The notes under the pieces: generated by a model | Database searches by the model: none | The model's input: only the letters and a program-made list of their open reading frames with translations | Told to the model about the DNA's origin: nothing | Position numbers and translations under genes: made by a program | Shown: positions 52,888-62,844 of the stretch, in pieces | Layout: each line of letters starts with the position of its first letter | How positions within the stretch are numbered: position 1 is the first letter of the stretch | NCBI RefSeq assembly: GCF_004361735.1 | Contig: NZ_SNVV01000001.1 | Coordinates: 372,001 to 436,000, forward strand | Reading direction: 5' to 3' | Length of the DNA stretch: 64,000 nt | DNA from: Azoarcus indigens | GTDB lineage: Bacteria > Pseudomonadota > Gammaproteobacteria > Burkholderiales > Rhodocyclaceae

Positions 52888-54288
52888 ATGCCGCCCACCG
52901 AGCCCCAGCCGGATAACGCGCCGTATTCCCGCCGAACCCTGACCCAACTTGCCCGCGGCAGCCGGCGCTACGCCCTGCCCTGGTTATCCATAGGCCGATG
53001 GCACAAGCGCCTGCTGCTGGTAGGCGCAGCACTGCTCGCCGGCCTCATCGCCATCCTCTTCGCCATCGGTGCCGAACTGGCAATCGCCTTCCACCACCGG
53101 GTGATGAACTGGGCGCCCTGGCTGACGCTGGTCGTCGCCCCCGCCGGCTTCGCGTTGATGGCCTGGCTGTCGCAGCGTTTCTTCCCCGGCACCGAGGGCA
53201 GTGGCATTCCGCAGGCGATTGCGGCCTCGCTGTCGGACGACGGCCGCATCCGGCGCCAGCTACTATCCTTCCGCATTGCCATCGCCAAGGTGCTGCTGAC
53301 GCTGGGCGGGCTACTGTCGGGCGCCTCGGTCGGCCGGGAAGGTCCGTCGGTGCAGGTGGGCGCCTCGATGATGCACATGCTGGCCGGGCGCCGGCGGCAC
53401 CGCATCGCCTCCAGCCACGATCTCATCGTCGCTGGCAGCGGCGCTGGCATCGCGGCGGCCTTCAACACACCGCTGGGCGGCATCATGTTCGCCATCGAGG
53501 AGATGTGCCGGCACCGCTCCTTCCGCGCCAACAGCACCACGCTGACGGCGGTGATCTTCGCCGGCCTGATGTCGCTGGCACTACTGGGCAATTACACCTA
53601 TTTCGGCCGCACACCCTCTGCCATCCAGTGGCATGAGAGCATCTGGCCCATCCTGATGTGCGGGGCGGTCGGCGGCCTGCTGGGCGGCGGCTTTTCCCGC
53701 CTGCTGATCGCCTCGGCGCGCGGCCTGCCAGGGCAGATCGGCAAGTTCTCCACCGAGCGGCCAGTGGCCTTTGCCGCCGCCTGTGGCCTGGGCACCGCCC
53801 TCATCGGCCTGGCCACAGGCGGCCTCACTTACGGTACTGGCTACGAGGAGTCCAAGGCGGCGCTGGAAGGCACCTCCGCCCTGCCGATGTATTTCCTGCT
53901 CGCCAAGATGACGGTGATCTGGCTGGCCTTCGTCTCCCGCATTCCCGGCGGCATCTTCGCCCCAGCGCTGGCGGTGGGCGCCGGCCTGGGCACGGACATC
54001 GCCATGATGCTGCCCGGCGAACAGGGCTCGGCCATGCTGGTGCTGGGCATGGTGGCTTTCCTCGCCGGCATGACGCAGACGCCCATCACTTCCTTCGTGA
54101 TCGTCATGGAGATGACCGCCAACCACCAGATGCTGCTGCCGCTGATGGCAACAGCGGTAGTCGCCCACGGCTTCTCCAAGTCGGTATCGCCGGTGCCGCT
54201 GTACCACGCGCTAGCGCATCTTTCTTCCCGCCGGGCGGAACGCCGCACCGTACCGATACAGGAAGAGACGACGGCGCTGCAGAAATGA
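52888..54288 (+). CDS. clcA: CLC-family chloride channel/antiporter
   Basis: This 466-residue membrane protein has all three CLC selectivity motifs: GTEGSGIPQ, SVGREGPSVQVG with the gating glutamate, and RIPGGIFAPALAVGAG. FAIEEMCRHRSF contains the second, proton-pathway glutamate region, which suggests a Cl-/H+ exchanger and not a pure channel. About 14 hydrophobic helices are visible, and the C-terminus is short with no CBS domain. It is divergent from marR and convergent with htpG. Acid-resistance or anion balance are possible roles. Confidence 0.94.
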   Translation: MPPTEPQPDNAPYSRRTLTQLARGSRRYALPWLSIGRWHKRLLLVGAALLAGLIAILFAIGAELAIAFHHRVMNWAPWLTLVVAPAGFALMAWLSQRFFPGTEGSGIPQAIAASLSDDGRIRRQLLSFRIAIAKVLLTLGGLLSGASVGREGPSVQVGASMMHMLAGRRRHRIASSHDLIVAGSGAGIAAAFNTPLGGIMFAIEEMCRHRSFRANSTTLTAVIFAGLMSLALLGNYTYFGRTPSAIQWHESIWPILMCGAVGGLLGGGFSRLLIASARGLPGQIGKFSTERPVAFAAACGLGTALIGLATGGLTYGTGYEESKAALEGTSALPMYFLLAKMTVIWLAFVSRIPGGIFAPALAVGAGLGTDIAMMLPGEQGSAMLVLGMVAFLAGMTQTPITSFVIVMEMTANHQMLLPLMATAVVAHGFSKSVSPVPLYHALAHLSSRRAERRTVPIQEETTALQK

Positions 54289-54292
54289 GAAA

Positions 54293-54322
54293 AAGGGCAT
54301 GTCCCTTGCAGGACATGCCCTT
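54293..54322 (-). terminator. Shared terminator between clcA and htpG
   Basis: A perfect 12-bp stem (AAGGGCATGTCC / GGACATGCCCTT) with loop CTTGCA lies 5 bp after the clcA stop and 45 bp beyond the htpG stop. The U-tract is better on the minus strand (TTTTT), so it chiefly ends htpG and may work for both. Confidence 0.85.
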
Positions 54323-54366
54323 CCGCCCCACCAGGCCGACAGCGCCAGCCGGGGAGTCCGCAGGGA

Positions 54367-56304
54367 TCAGTTCGTGCCGCTCATCGCCAGCATCAGCTGG
54401 TTGATCCGCTTCACGAAGGTCGCCGGATCGTCCAGCGTGCCGCCCTCGGCGAGCAGGGCCTGGTCGAACAGCACCTGGGCCCAGTCGTCGAAATTCTTGT
54501 CCTCGTACTTCAGCCGCAGCACCGCCGGATGGTTCGGGTTGATCTCCAGGATGGGCTTGGAGACGGGCGCCGACTGGCCAGCCGCCTTCAGGATACGCGC
54601 CAGGTTCATGCCCATGTCGTGCTCGTCGGCGACCAGGCAGGCGGGCGAGTCGGTGAGCCGCAGCGTCACCTTCACGTCCTTCACCCGCTCGCCCAGGCTG
54701 GCCTTCATCTTCTCCAGCAACTCCTTGTAGTCGTCGGCTGCCTTCTCGGCTTCCTTCTTCTCCGCCTCGTCTTCCAACGCGCCCAGGTCCAGGCCGCCCT
54801 TGGCGACGGAGACCAGTGGCTTGCCGTCGAACTCCGGCAGGTTGCCGATCACCCACTCGTCAACGCGGTCGGACAGCAGCAGCACCTCGATGCCCTTCTT
54901 GCGGAAGATCTCCAGGTGGGGGCTATTCTTGGCGGCGTTGAAGGTCTCGGCGGTGACGTAATAGATCTTGTCCTGACCCTCCTTCATGCGCGAGATGTAG
55001 TCGGCCAGCGACACGGTCTCTTCCGGCGTGTCCGCCTTGGTTGAGGCGAAGCGCAACAGACCGGCGACCTTGTCCTTGTTGGCGAAGTCCTCGCCCACGC
55101 CTTCCTTCAGCACCTTGCCGAATTCCTTCCAGAAGGTGGCGTACTTTTCCTTGTCGCCGGCTTCCTCGCTGGTCGCCAGGTCTTCGAGCAGGCCGAGGAT
55201 CTTCTTGGTGCAGCCGGCCCGGATCGTGTCGATATCCTTGGACTCCTGCAGGATCTCGCGTGAAACATTAAGCGGCAGGTCGGCGGAATCCACCACGCCG
55301 CGCACGAAGCGCAGGTAGGCCGGCAGCAGCTTCTCGGCGTCGTCCATGATGAAGACGCGCTTCACATAGAGCTTCACGCCATGCTTGGCGTTGCGGTCCC
55401 ACATGTCGAAGGGTGCGTGGGCCGGTACGTAGAGCAGCTGGGTGTATTCGTGGCGGCCCTCGACGCGCGAGTGGGTCCAGGCCAGCGGCTCGTCGTAGTC
55501 GTGGCCGACGTGCTTGTAGAAGGCCTTGTACTCGTCGTCGCTGATGTCGTTCCTGGAGCGCGTCCACAGCGCATTGGCCTGGTTGATGGTCTCGTACTCA
55601 TCGCGCAGCACCTGCTCCTTCTTTTCCTCGTCCCACTCTTCCTTGCGCATCACGATGGGCTGGACGATGTGGTCGGAGTACTTGCGGATCAGGCTCTTCA
55701 GTTTCCAGCCGGACAGCAGGTCCTCCTGGCCTTCACGCAGGTGCAGGGTGATCTCGGTGCCGCGGGAGGCCTTGTCCACTGCTTGGACGGAGTACTCGCC
55801 AGCGCTTTCGCCAGTCATCGCGCACTCCCACTTCACACCCTCGGCGGCATCCAGACCGGCGCGACGGCTGAGCACGGTGACCTTGTCGGCGACGATGAAG
55901 GCGGAGTAGAAGCCGACGCCGAACTGACCGATCAGGTGGGCGTCCTTCTTCTGGTCGCCAGTGAGCTTGCCGAAGAATTCCTTGGTACCGGACTTCGCAA
56001 TGGTGCCGAGGTGGGCGATCGCCTCATCCCGGCTCATGCCGATGCCGTTGTCGGCGATGGTGATGGTGCGGGCGCTGCTATCGAAGTCGATACGGATCTT
56101 CAACTCCGAGTCCGATTCATACAGCGCCGGCGTGTCCAACGCCTCGAAGCGCAGCTTGTCGCAGGCATCGGAGGCATTGGAGACGAGCTCGCGCAGGAAG
56201 ATCTCGCGGTTCGAATACAGGGAGTGGATCATCAGGTGAAGCAGTTGCTTCACTTCGGCCTGGAAGTTGAGGGTCTGGGCGGACGCCGCTTTGGCTTCGG
56301 ACAT
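54367..56304 (-). CDS. htpG: Molecular chaperone HtpG (Hsp90)
   Basis: This 645-residue cytoplasmic ATP-driven chaperone starts [20 protein letters not shown], with the ATPase motifs [40 protein letters not shown] and [17 protein letters not shown]. The middle and C-terminal dimer domains are complete. A near-consensus sigma-32 promoter lies 84-111 bp upstream, explaining heat-shock control. The gene is read from its own promoter downstream of greB on the same strand. Confidence 0.98.
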   Translation of the reverse strand: MSEAKAASAQTLNFQAEVKQLLHLMIHSLYSNREIFLRELVSNASDACDKLRFEALDTPALYESDSELKIRIDFDSSARTITIADNGIGMSRDEAIAHLGTIAKSGTKEFFGKLTGDQKKDAHLIGQFGVGFYSAFIVADKVTVLSRRAGLDAAEGVKWECAMTGESAGEYSVQAVDKASRGTEITLHLREGQEDLLSGWKLKSLIRKYSDHIVQPIVMRKEEWDEEKKEQVLRDEYETINQANALWTRSRNDISDDEYKAFYKHVGHDYDEPLAWTHSRVEGRHEYTQLLYVPAHAPFDMWDRNAKHGVKLYVKRVFIMDDAEKLLPAYLRFVRGVVDSADLPLNVSREILQESKDIDTIRAGCTKKILGLLEDLATSEEAGDKEKYATFWKEFGKVLKEGVGEDFANKDKVAGLLRFASTKADTPEETVSLADYISRMKEGQDKIYYVTAETFNAAKNSPHLEIFRKKGIEVLLLSDRVDEWVIGNLPEFDGKPLVSVAKGGLDLGALEDEAEKKEAEKAADDYKELLEKMKASLGERVKDVKVTLRLTDSPACLVADEHDMGMNLARILKAAGQSAPVSKPILEINPNHPAVLRLKYEDKNFDDWAQVLFDQALLAEGGTLDDPATFVKRINQLMLAMSGTN

Positions 56305-56387
56305 GGAACAACTCCGTACAGGTTTCCCGGGGCCGGCGGGCCCCGCGTGTCATTTAGATAAAGGGAAACGGTGAATCGCGCCCGCAG

Positions 56388-56415
56388 AGATGGGGCCGCC
56401 GAAGCGCATTTCAAG
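56388..56415 (-). promoter_or_regulatory. Sigma-32 heat-shock promoter of htpG
   Basis: On the minus strand CTTGAA (56410-56415) and CCCCATCT (56388-56395) are 14 bp apart, matching the heat-shock consensus CTTGAA-N13-15-CCCCATNT at every defined position. It lies between the greB stop and htpG. Confidence 0.9.
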
Positions 56416-56440
56416 CCCCGGGGGCGAATGCAGGCCGGAA

Positions 56441-56995
56441 TTACTCGTACTGGATGGCAGCGACTTCCAGCTCCCGCATGCCGGCAGGGCTCATGAAGCG
56501 GACAACGTCGCCCTCGCGGGCCTTGAGCAACGCCCGCGCCAGCGGCGAAATCCAGCTGATGCGGCCAGCGGAAGCGTCCGCCTCGTCCACGCCGACGATC
56601 TGCCAGCGCTGCTCATTGCCGCCGTCCAGGTCGGTGATGGTCACCGTCGCCCCGAAGAACACCTGGTCTATGCCCTGCTGCCGCTCGGGGTCGACCACGT
56701 CGGCGCTCTCGATGCGCTTGATCAGGAAGCGGATGCGGCGGTCGATCTCGCGCAGCCGCTTCTTGCCGTAGATGTAGTCGCCATTCTCGGAGCGGTCGCC
56801 GTTCGAGGCCGCCCAGGCCACCGTCTCGACCATCTTGGGCCGCTCCACCCGCACCAGATTGTCGAGTTCTTCGCGCAGCACATTGTAGCCACGCCGCGTC
56901 ATGTAATTCTTGCTGCCGGGCGGCAGCCGCAGGGTGGGAGACAGTTCTTCGTCATCGTCCCCACCCTCGCTTTCCTTGACGAATGCCTTGTTCAC
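56441..56995 (-). CDS. greB: Transcription elongation factor GreB
   Basis: This 184-residue protein starts at a GTG at 56995 (VNKAFVKESEGG). The N-terminal coiled coil contains YNVLREELDNLVRVERPKMV and ASNGDRSENGDYIYGKKRLR, with the acidic tip residues of Gre factors. The C-terminal FKBP-like domain ends SPLARALLKAREGDVVRF. The YIYGKKRLREIDRRIRFL stretch and length mark it as GreB, not GreA. It rescues backtracked RNA polymerase. The start is less sure; the upstream frame is open but lacks a family match. Confidence 0.94.
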   Translation of the reverse strand: MNKAFVKESEGGDDDEELSPTLRLPPGSKNYMTRRGYNVLREELDNLVRVERPKMVETVAWAASNGDRSENGDYIYGKKRLREIDRRIRFLIKRIESADVVDPERQQGIDQVFFGATVTITDLDGGNEQRWQIVGVDEADASAGRISWISPLARALLKAREGDVVRFMSPAGMRELEVAAIQYE

Positions 56996-57078
56996 GATGG
57001 GTGTTCCGCTTGCCGGTGAATCCCGCCGATGGTACGGCAAGCGCCACCGGCGGGCCAGGCCGCGGCGTAGGCGCGGCC

Positions 57079-57309
57079 TCAGTGATAGATCGCGGGTTGG
57101 GTCAGCAGCGCATCGTAGTGATCGATGAACTCGCCGAAGTCGTCCGCCTCCTCCGAGTTGGCCAGCAGGCTCAGTTCCTCGCGGAAACGGTGCGCCGCCT
57201 CGGCCCGGATGAGGGTGCCACGGCCGCTGCGCTTGTCTATGACCTCGACCGCATCCTGCGCAGGGTAATCCACCACATACAGCACGGGGTTGTTGCAGAC
57301 GACGTTCAT
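57079..57309 (-). CDS. DUF3567 family protein
   Basis: From the ATG at 57309 (GGGAG upstream) the protein has 76 residues: MNVVCNNPVLYVVDYPAQDA, then VEVIDKRSGRGTLIRAEAAH, FREELSLLANSEEADDFGEF. This matches the DUF3567 family, which is characteristic of betaproteobacteria. It is acidic, soluble and of unknown function. It lies 83 bp upstream of greB on the same strand and may be co-transcribed. Confidence 0.92.
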   Translation of the reverse strand: MNVVCNNPVLYVVDYPAQDAVEVIDKRSGRGTLIRAEAAHRFREELSLLANSEEADDFGEFIDHYDALLTQPAIYH

Positions 57310-57509
57310 GGTTTTCGCTCCCGTCACGACAGTCCCGGTCAAAGCGCCGGGGAAACTGCGTCGACGCCTCCCACATGGGCACGCCGGCACCGCCTTTCAA
57401 GCCCCCGCGCTGAAGTTGTCATTCCGCGGGGCCCCGCATACCATTCGCCAAAGACCCTTCCACCATAGGCGCTATCCCTGCGGGGTACGCTACATCCAGG
57501 CCTTCTTCC

Positions 57510-57725
57510 ATGACCGATGACGCGTTCGACGAGGTGACCAGCCTGCAGGCCCGTCTCGAAGCCCTGCGCGGCGAACACCGCGATCTCGATGAAGCCATCG
57601 CCAGGCTGGCCGACTCACCGTCCGACGACGAACTGCTGCTGCGCCGGCTCAAGAAGCGCAAGCTGGCGATCAAGGACCGCATCACCGTCGTCGAACGCAT
57701 GCTGCAGCCGGACGATCTCGCCTGA
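57510..57725 (+). CDS. DUF465 (YdcH/SlyX-like) small protein
   Basis: The 71-residue protein is a helical hairpin or coiled coil (LQARLEALRGEHRDLDEAIA, LKKRKLAIKDRITVVERML), matching DUF465/YdcH, one of the most common small protein families of unknown role in proteobacteria. No signal peptide. It is the first gene of a forward series with metZ, 88 bp away. Confidence 0.9.
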   Translation: MTDDAFDEVTSLQARLEALRGEHRDLDEAIARLADSPSDDELLLRRLKKRKLAIKDRITVVERMLQPDDLA

Positions 57726-57813
57726 GCAAGCACCGGTCCTGCCGCAGGCAGCGCCACGCCGGCTATCCTTCTCCCTTCAGCCGCCGACCCCAGGCGCGAC
57801 CCCGGAGTTCCCG

Positions 57814-59118
57814 ATGACCCAACCCGGCAGTTTCGGCCGGGAGACGCTGGCCCTGCATGCAGGCCAGTCTCCCGACCCTGCGCATGGCTCGCGCGCAACG
57901 CCCATCCACTTCACCACCAGCTACGTTTTTCCGGATGCGGAGTACGCCGCAGCCCTGTTCAACCAGGAGCGCCCCGGCCACGTCTATTCGCGCATTTCCA
58001 ACCCCACCAACGCGGTGCTGGAAGAACGGGTGGCGGCGCTGGAAGGCGGCGTCGGGGGCCTTGCCGTAGCAAGCGGGCAGGCGGCGCTGCACCTCGCCAT
58101 CGCCACGCTGACCGGCGTCGGCGGCCATGTCGTGGCTTCCCGCGCCCTTTACGGGGGCTCCCACAACCTGCTGGGCTATACCCTGCCCCGCTTCGGCATC
58201 CAGACGACCTTCGTCGATACCGCCGACATCGATGCCTGGCGTGCGGCCATCCGTCCGGAAACCGCGCTGCTGTTCGGCGAGTCGGTCGGCAATCCCGGCC
58301 TGGATGTACTCGACATCCCAGCCGTCTCCGCCCTCGCTCACGAAAACAAGCTGCCGCTGCTGGTGGATGCGACGCTGGTCAGCCCGGCGTTGCAGCAGCC
58401 GCTGGCGCTGGGAGCCGACCTGGTCATGCATTCGGCCACCAAGTATCTCGGGGGCCATGGCGTCGCCGTCGGCGGCGTGCTCGTGGATGGCGGCCGCTTC
58501 GACTGGGAAGCCGCGGGGCGCTTCCCCACCCTCACCGAGCCTTACGACGGTTTCCACGGCATGGACTTCGCCGAAGAATCGCCGGTGGCGGCCTTCCTGC
58601 TGCGCGCCCGGCGCGAAGGCCTGCGCGACTTCGGCGCTTGCCTGTCGCCGATGAACGCCTTCCAGATCCTGCAGGGCCTGGAAACGCTGCCGCTACGCAT
58701 GCGCGCCCATGTCGCCAACACCCGTGCCGTTGCCGCTCACTTGGCCGCACACCCTCTCGTGGAACGTGTTGCCTATCCGGAACTAGAGAGCCACCGTGGC
58801 CACGCCCTTGCCGCCAGGCTATTGCCGGATGGCTGCGGCGGCGTCCTTTCCTTCGATCTGCGCGGGGGCCGCAACGCCGGCAGGGTTTTCATCGGCGCAC
58901 TGAGGCTGTTCTCCCACCTGGCGAATGTGGGCGACGCAAAATCGCTCGTCATCCATCCTGCCAGCACCACCCATTTCCGCATGTCCGCGGCCGACCTCGC
59001 CGCCGCCGGCATCGGCGAAGGCACCATCCGGCTCTCGGTCGGGCTGGAGTCGGCGGACGATCTGCTCGCCGACCTGGAGCGCGGCTTATACGCCGTCGGC
59101 AAACTGCTGAAGAGCTGA
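57814..59118 (+). CDS. metY: O-acetyl-/O-succinylhomoserine sulfhydrylase family enzyme
   Basis: From the ATG at 57814 (MTQPGSFGRETLALHAGQSP) it has 434 residues, the size of the PLP enzyme that makes homocysteine from O-acylhomoserine and sulphide. Motifs include YSRISNPTNAVLEERVAALE and the PLP lysine in HSATKYLGGHGVAVGGVLVD. SHLANVGDAKSLVIHPASTT is also typical of Cys/Met metabolism PLP enzymes. The length favours MetY-type (about 430 residues) over shorter MetZ; the acyl donor cannot be decided. The next gene begins 3 bp after its stop. Confidence 0.88.
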   Translation: MTQPGSFGRETLALHAGQSPDPAHGSRATPIHFTTSYVFPDAEYAAALFNQERPGHVYSRISNPTNAVLEERVAALEGGVGGLAVASGQAALHLAIATLTGVGGHVVASRALYGGSHNLLGYTLPRFGIQTTFVDTADIDAWRAAIRPETALLFGESVGNPGLDVLDIPAVSALAHENKLPLLVDATLVSPALQQPLALGADLVMHSATKYLGGHGVAVGGVLVDGGRFDWEAAGRFPTLTEPYDGFHGMDFAEESPVAAFLLRARREGLRDFGACLSPMNAFQILQGLETLPLRMRAHVANTRAVAAHLAAHPLVERVAYPELESHRGHALAARLLPDGCGGVLSFDLRGGRNAGRVFIGALRLFSHLANVGDAKSLVIHPASTTHFRMSAADLAAAGIGEGTIRLSVGLESADDLLADLERGLYAVGKLLKS

Positions 59119-59121
59119 CGC

Positions 59122-59931
59122 ATGGACATCCAGTTGCAAGGCCACGCCATCCGCCTGTACCACGGCGGCAGCGCCTTCGATAAGAACCGGCCCGCCATCC
59201 TGCTGCTGCACGGCGCCGGCCATGATCATAGCGTCTGGACTTTCCAGGCCCGCCATCTCGCCCAGCGCGGCTTCACCATCGTCGCCCCCGACCTCCCCGC
59301 CCATGGCCGCTCCGCTGGCCCGCAATTGTCTTCCATCGAAGCCCTGGCGGCATGGACCCTGGCCCTGGCGGACGCGCTGGAACTGGATCGCATCCGCCTC
59401 GCCGGCCATAGCATGGGCTCGCTGATCGCCCTGGCCGCCACCGCAGCTGCACCACAGCGCATCACCGCCCTCGCCCTGCTCGGCAGCATCGCGCCCATGC
59501 CGGTGGCGCCTGCGCTACTACTGGCCGCCCAGGAAGACCGCGCCCGCGCCCATGGCATGATCAACCAGTGGTCCTATACCCCGCGCGGTCAGTTGGGCGC
59601 CTCTCCAACGCCCGGCAGCTGGCTTACCGGGGCCAACCTGAGCCTCATGGAGCGCCAAGCGCCAGGGGTGCTGGCCACTGACCTCGCCGCTTGCAACGCC
59701 TGGCAGGACGGCCTGGCCACTGCCGGCCGGGTCGTCTGCCCCACCCTGCTGATCTGCGGCGAACGCGACCAGATGACCCCGCCGCGTGCGGTAAAACCCT
59801 TACGCGATGCCCTGGTCAACGCCCAAGGTGGTGCGCGTATGATGGAGATTCCGGGGGCCGGCCATGCACTGATGGCGGAGGCACCGGATGCGATAAGCGA
59901 TGCGCTGCGGGGGTTCTTCACCGATACCTAG
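59122..59931 (+). CDS. Alpha/beta hydrolase
   Basis: This 269-residue protein has the oxyanion-hole HGAGHDHSVW, nucleophile elbow AGHSMGSLIA with the catalytic Ser, a late Asp in CGERDQMTPPRAV and the catalytic His in PGAGHALMAE. No signal peptide, so cytoplasmic. The fold is shared by esterases, lactonases and C-C hydrolases and the substrate is not readable. It is 3 bp downstream of metY, so co-transcribed; a direct methionine-pathway role, for example homoserine acylation, is not supported because it lacks the MetX length and motifs. Confidence 0.9.
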   Translation: MDIQLQGHAIRLYHGGSAFDKNRPAILLLHGAGHDHSVWTFQARHLAQRGFTIVAPDLPAHGRSAGPQLSSIEALAAWTLALADALELDRIRLAGHSMGSLIALAATAAAPQRITALALLGSIAPMPVAPALLLAAQEDRARAHGMINQWSYTPRGQLGASPTPGSWLTGANLSLMERQAPGVLATDLAACNAWQDGLATAGRVVCPTLLICGERDQMTPPRAVKPLRDALVNAQGGARMMEIPGAGHALMAEAPDAISDALRGFFTDT

Positions 59932-60046
59932 AACAAGAGATCACCGACCAGGCTTTCCGGCGCGCCTTCTGGCGCCGATCCACGCTTGCATCCCCCTGGT
60001 CCGCCCCCGTTCTGCTGCCTGACGACAACCTTGACAGGAGAGAGAC

Positions 60047-60844
60047 ATGTCGCAGCCGAACGATAGCCAGCTCCAGCCTGAGGCCGAGGGCCTGCCCTTC
60101 CCCAGCGTCCGCGACGTTCCGGCCACGTCCCCGCTGCGTTGGCTGGCGCGCGGCTTTTCCGATCTGCGGGCCTGCCCCATCCCCAGCCTGTTCTATGGTT
60201 TCTGCTTCGCCGGCATGGGGCTGTTGATCACCCTGGTGTTCGAGCACGCTTATGAGTACACCTCGGCCCTGACATCGGGCTTCCTGCTGCTCGGCCCTTT
60301 CCTGGCGATGGGTCTTTACGAACTCAGCCGGCGCAAAGAACTGGGCGAGCCTTGCGCGCTGCTGCCGACACTGATGGTATGGAAGCGCAACGCCGGCAAC
60401 CTTGGCATCTTCGCAGTCGTGCTGGGCGTAATCTTCCTCGTCTGGGCGCGTGCATCGCTGATCGTGTTCGCGCTCTTCTATACCAGCGAGCTGCCGAACC
60501 TGAGCGGCTTCCTGGAGCAGATCCTGGCCATGGAGAACCTGGAGTTCCTGCTGGTGTATTTCGGCGTTGGCCTGTTGTTCGCCACCATCGTGTTCGCCGT
60601 CAGCGTGGTTTCCATTCCGCTGATGCTGGACCGCAACCAGGACGCCATCACCGCCATGCTCGCCAGCATTGGTGCGCTGGCCCGCAACCCCGGCGCCATG
60701 CTGGTGTGGGCGGCCTTCATCGTAGGCCTGACGGTGCTCGGTTTCCTCACCTTCCACGTCGGTCTGGTGGTGCTGATGCCATTGATCGGTCACGCAACCT
60801 GGCACGCCTACCGCGACATCGTGGCGCCAGAAGCAAGCCGCTGA
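60047..60844 (+). CDS. DUF2189 family membrane protein
   Basis: The ATG at 60047 is preceded by AGGAGAGAGAC. The 265-residue protein has a soluble N-terminus and about six membrane segments. It contains SPLRWLARGFSDLRACPIPS, GPFLAMGLYELSRRKELGEP and FHVGLVVLMPLIGHATWHAY, the DUF2189 pattern. It is sometimes annotated as a cytochrome-oxidase subunit-like protein but has no haem-ligand evidence here. Function unknown. It is convergent with the EEP nuclease gene, 17 bp away. Confidence 0.9.
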   Translation: MSQPNDSQLQPEAEGLPFPSVRDVPATSPLRWLARGFSDLRACPIPSLFYGFCFAGMGLLITLVFEHAYEYTSALTSGFLLLGPFLAMGLYELSRRKELGEPCALLPTLMVWKRNAGNLGIFAVVLGVIFLVWARASLIVFALFYTSELPNLSGFLEQILAMENLEFLLVYFGVGLLFATIVFAVSVVSIPLMLDRNQDAITAMLASIGALARNPGAMLVWAAFIVGLTVLGFLTFHVGLVVLMPLIGHATWHAYRDIVAPEASR

Positions 60845-60861
60845 TCCAGCTCCGACGCGGA

Positions 60862-61716
60862 TCAATCCTCCAGCGTCAGCAGCAGTGGCTGGTGGTCAGA
60901 CGCCGCCGTCGCATCGACGATTTCCACCGCGCTCAGACGGCTCGCCAGGTCATCGGTAAGAAAGGCGAAATCGCAGCAGTAAGCGCGCTTGGGCCACTCC
61001 GCGCCATGCAGGCCGACACTGGGCGCGTGCGGACGGCTGCCGTGAAGCACAGACCAGGCATCCCGCCATGGCCTTGCTCCCATCTCGTCTGGCGCGATCA
61101 TGGCAGCGTAGTCGGCCGCCCCGGGTTCACAATTGAAATCGCCGCATATCAGTGCGGATGCCGGCCGCGGCCGGGCGGCGAAAGCCGGGCTGCCCTTCTT
61201 CGCCGGAACCGGCTTGCGGGCGACCTCGGATGCCTCGGCCTGGATCTCCCGTAGTGCGGCAATCTGGGCATTGCGCTGGCGGGCAGAGTAGTACTCCAGA
61301 TGCGTCGTCATGATCCGGACCGGGCCCCACGGCAACGTTATCACCGCTTCTATGCACGCCCTCTGCATGCTGGGCAACGTAGTCTCGGCCGGGGCGGGCA
61401 GCAGGCGATGGAAGACCTGCCCGACCGGCAGCCGCGACAGCAGCAGATTGCCGAAGCGCGCACGGCCGCCGTCCTCGCCCGGCACATCCACCGCCGGCCC
61501 CCAGATCGCCAGGTGATCGGGAAAGGCATCACGCAACAAAGCCACTTCGTCCTCAGCGCCACCGCCTGGCAGCCCCGGAAAGCACTGGGCGACCTCCTGC
61601 AGGCAGATCAGCTCCGGCGCGCCCATTTCGCGCAGCGCGGCGATGGTGCGCTCAGGCCGCACCGCACCGTCCGCACCCCGGCACCACTGGATGTTCCAGC
61701 TTACGATTCTCGTCAT
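60862..61716 (-). CDS. Endonuclease/exonuclease/phosphatase (EEP) family protein
   Basis: This 284-residue protein has the EEP active-site elements: RIVSWNIQWCRGADG at the N-terminus, ELICLQEVAQCF with the metal Glu, ALICGDFNCEPGAADYAAMI and DATAASDHQPLLLTLE with the general-base His. The fold covers DNase I-like nucleases, APE1-like enzymes and lipid or inositol phosphatases; here the substrate is not apparent. No signal peptide. The gene is monocistronic, flanked by a convergent and a divergent gene. Confidence 0.92.
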   Translation of the reverse strand: MTRIVSWNIQWCRGADGAVRPERTIAALREMGAPELICLQEVAQCFPGLPGGGAEDEVALLRDAFPDHLAIWGPAVDVPGEDGGRARFGNLLLSRLPVGQVFHRLLPAPAETTLPSMQRACIEAVITLPWGPVRIMTTHLEYYSARQRNAQIAALREIQAEASEVARKPVPAKKGSPAFAARPRPASALICGDFNCEPGAADYAAMIAPDEMGARPWRDAWSVLHGSRPHAPSVGLHGAEWPKRAYCCDFAFLTDDLASRLSAVEIVDATAASDHQPLLLTLED

Positions 61717-61810
61717 CTTCCTTGCCTAGTCGTCACCCTTGGCACGCCACGCATACTCCGCATCCGTGCGAGGCCTCATAATTCGCCACAGTCGGACTAC
61801 CCCTTCCATC

Positions 61811-62815
61811 ATGAAGCATAGTCATCACCACGCGGGCCATGGCGAACATGGCGGACACCCGCATGCGCATGAGCATGCCCACAGCCACGGCTCCCAGGGC
61901 CAAGCCGGCCATGCGCACCATCATGACCACGCGGCCAGCCGCTGGCTGCCGCTGGCACTCACGCTCACCCTGAGCTTCGCCCTGGTGGAGGCGATCGCCG
62001 GCTGGTGGTCCGGCTCACTCGCGCTGCTGGGCGATGCCGGCCACATGGCGACCGATTCAATGGCCCTCGGCCTGGCCGCCGTCGCCGCCCGCCTGGCGAA
62101 ACGCCCGGCCAGCGAGCAACACTCCTTCGGCCTGCAGCGGGTAGAGAGCCTGGCGGCCCTGGCCAACAGCGTGTTCATGCTGCTGCTGGTCGCCGCGCTG
62201 GCATGGCAGGCCGTGCTGCGACTGCTCGCCCCGCGCGAAATCGCCGGCGAAGCGGTCACTCTGGTGGCCCTGGCCGGCCTGGGCATCAATCTGCTGGTAG
62301 CCTGGCTGCTGACCCGCGGCGAGGGCGACCTCAACACCCGGGGCGCATTGATCCACGTGATGGGCGACCTGCTCGGCTCGGTGGCAGCCCTCAGCTCCGG
62401 GCTGGTTATCCAGCTCACCGGCTGGACGCCTATCGACCCGTTGCTGACCATGCTCATCAGCGGCCTCATCCTCGCCTCCACGGTCAACCTGCTGCGCCGC
62501 GCGGTGCACACCCTGCTGGAGGGCGTGCCAGAAGGCATCTCATTGCAGGAGGTCGGTACCGCGATGGCCGGAGTCAAAGGCGTGGCTTCGGTGCACGACC
62601 TCCACATCTGGAGCCTGGACTCCAGGCGTTCGGCATTGTCCGCGCATGTCGTCGTCGCCGACTGGCAACGCTGGCTGCAGATCCTGCCTGCGATGCAGCA
62701 GTTGCTGGCCAGACGCTTCGGCATAGAACATGTCACCCTGCAACCGGAACTCCCGCCTGCCGAGCCTCTGGTGTTCACTCCGCTCGGTTCACGCTCAAGC
62801 GACGATCACGGATAA
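61811..62815 (+). CDS. Cation diffusion facilitator (zinc/cobalt/cadmium exporter) with His-rich N-terminus
   Basis: From the ATG at 61811 the 334-residue protein begins with a 41-residue metal-binding head, MKHSHHHAGHGEHGGHPHAH, rich in His and Gly. Six membrane segments follow, with CDF metal-site motifs GDAGHMATDS and HVMGDLLGSVA. The C-terminal domain (GVASVHDLHIWSLDS) is a ferredoxin-like cytoplasmic fold. This matches CzcD/ZitB-type zinc-proton exporters. A TATAAT-like CATAAT stands at about 61776. The metal is most likely zinc, but Co, Cd or Ni are possible. Confidence 0.94.
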   Translation: MKHSHHHAGHGEHGGHPHAHEHAHSHGSQGQAGHAHHHDHAASRWLPLALTLTLSFALVEAIAGWWSGSLALLGDAGHMATDSMALGLAAVAARLAKRPASEQHSFGLQRVESLAALANSVFMLLLVAALAWQAVLRLLAPREIAGEAVTLVALAGLGINLLVAWLLTRGEGDLNTRGALIHVMGDLLGSVAALSSGLVIQLTGWTPIDPLLTMLISGLILASTVNLLRRAVHTLLEGVPEGISLQEVGTAMAGVKGVASVHDLHIWSLDSRRSALSAHVVVADWQRWLQILPAMQQLLARRFGIEHVTLQPELPPAEPLVFTPLGSRSSDDHG

Positions 62816-62844
62816 TCCGGGCGCTCCCCGTAAGGACCGCAATC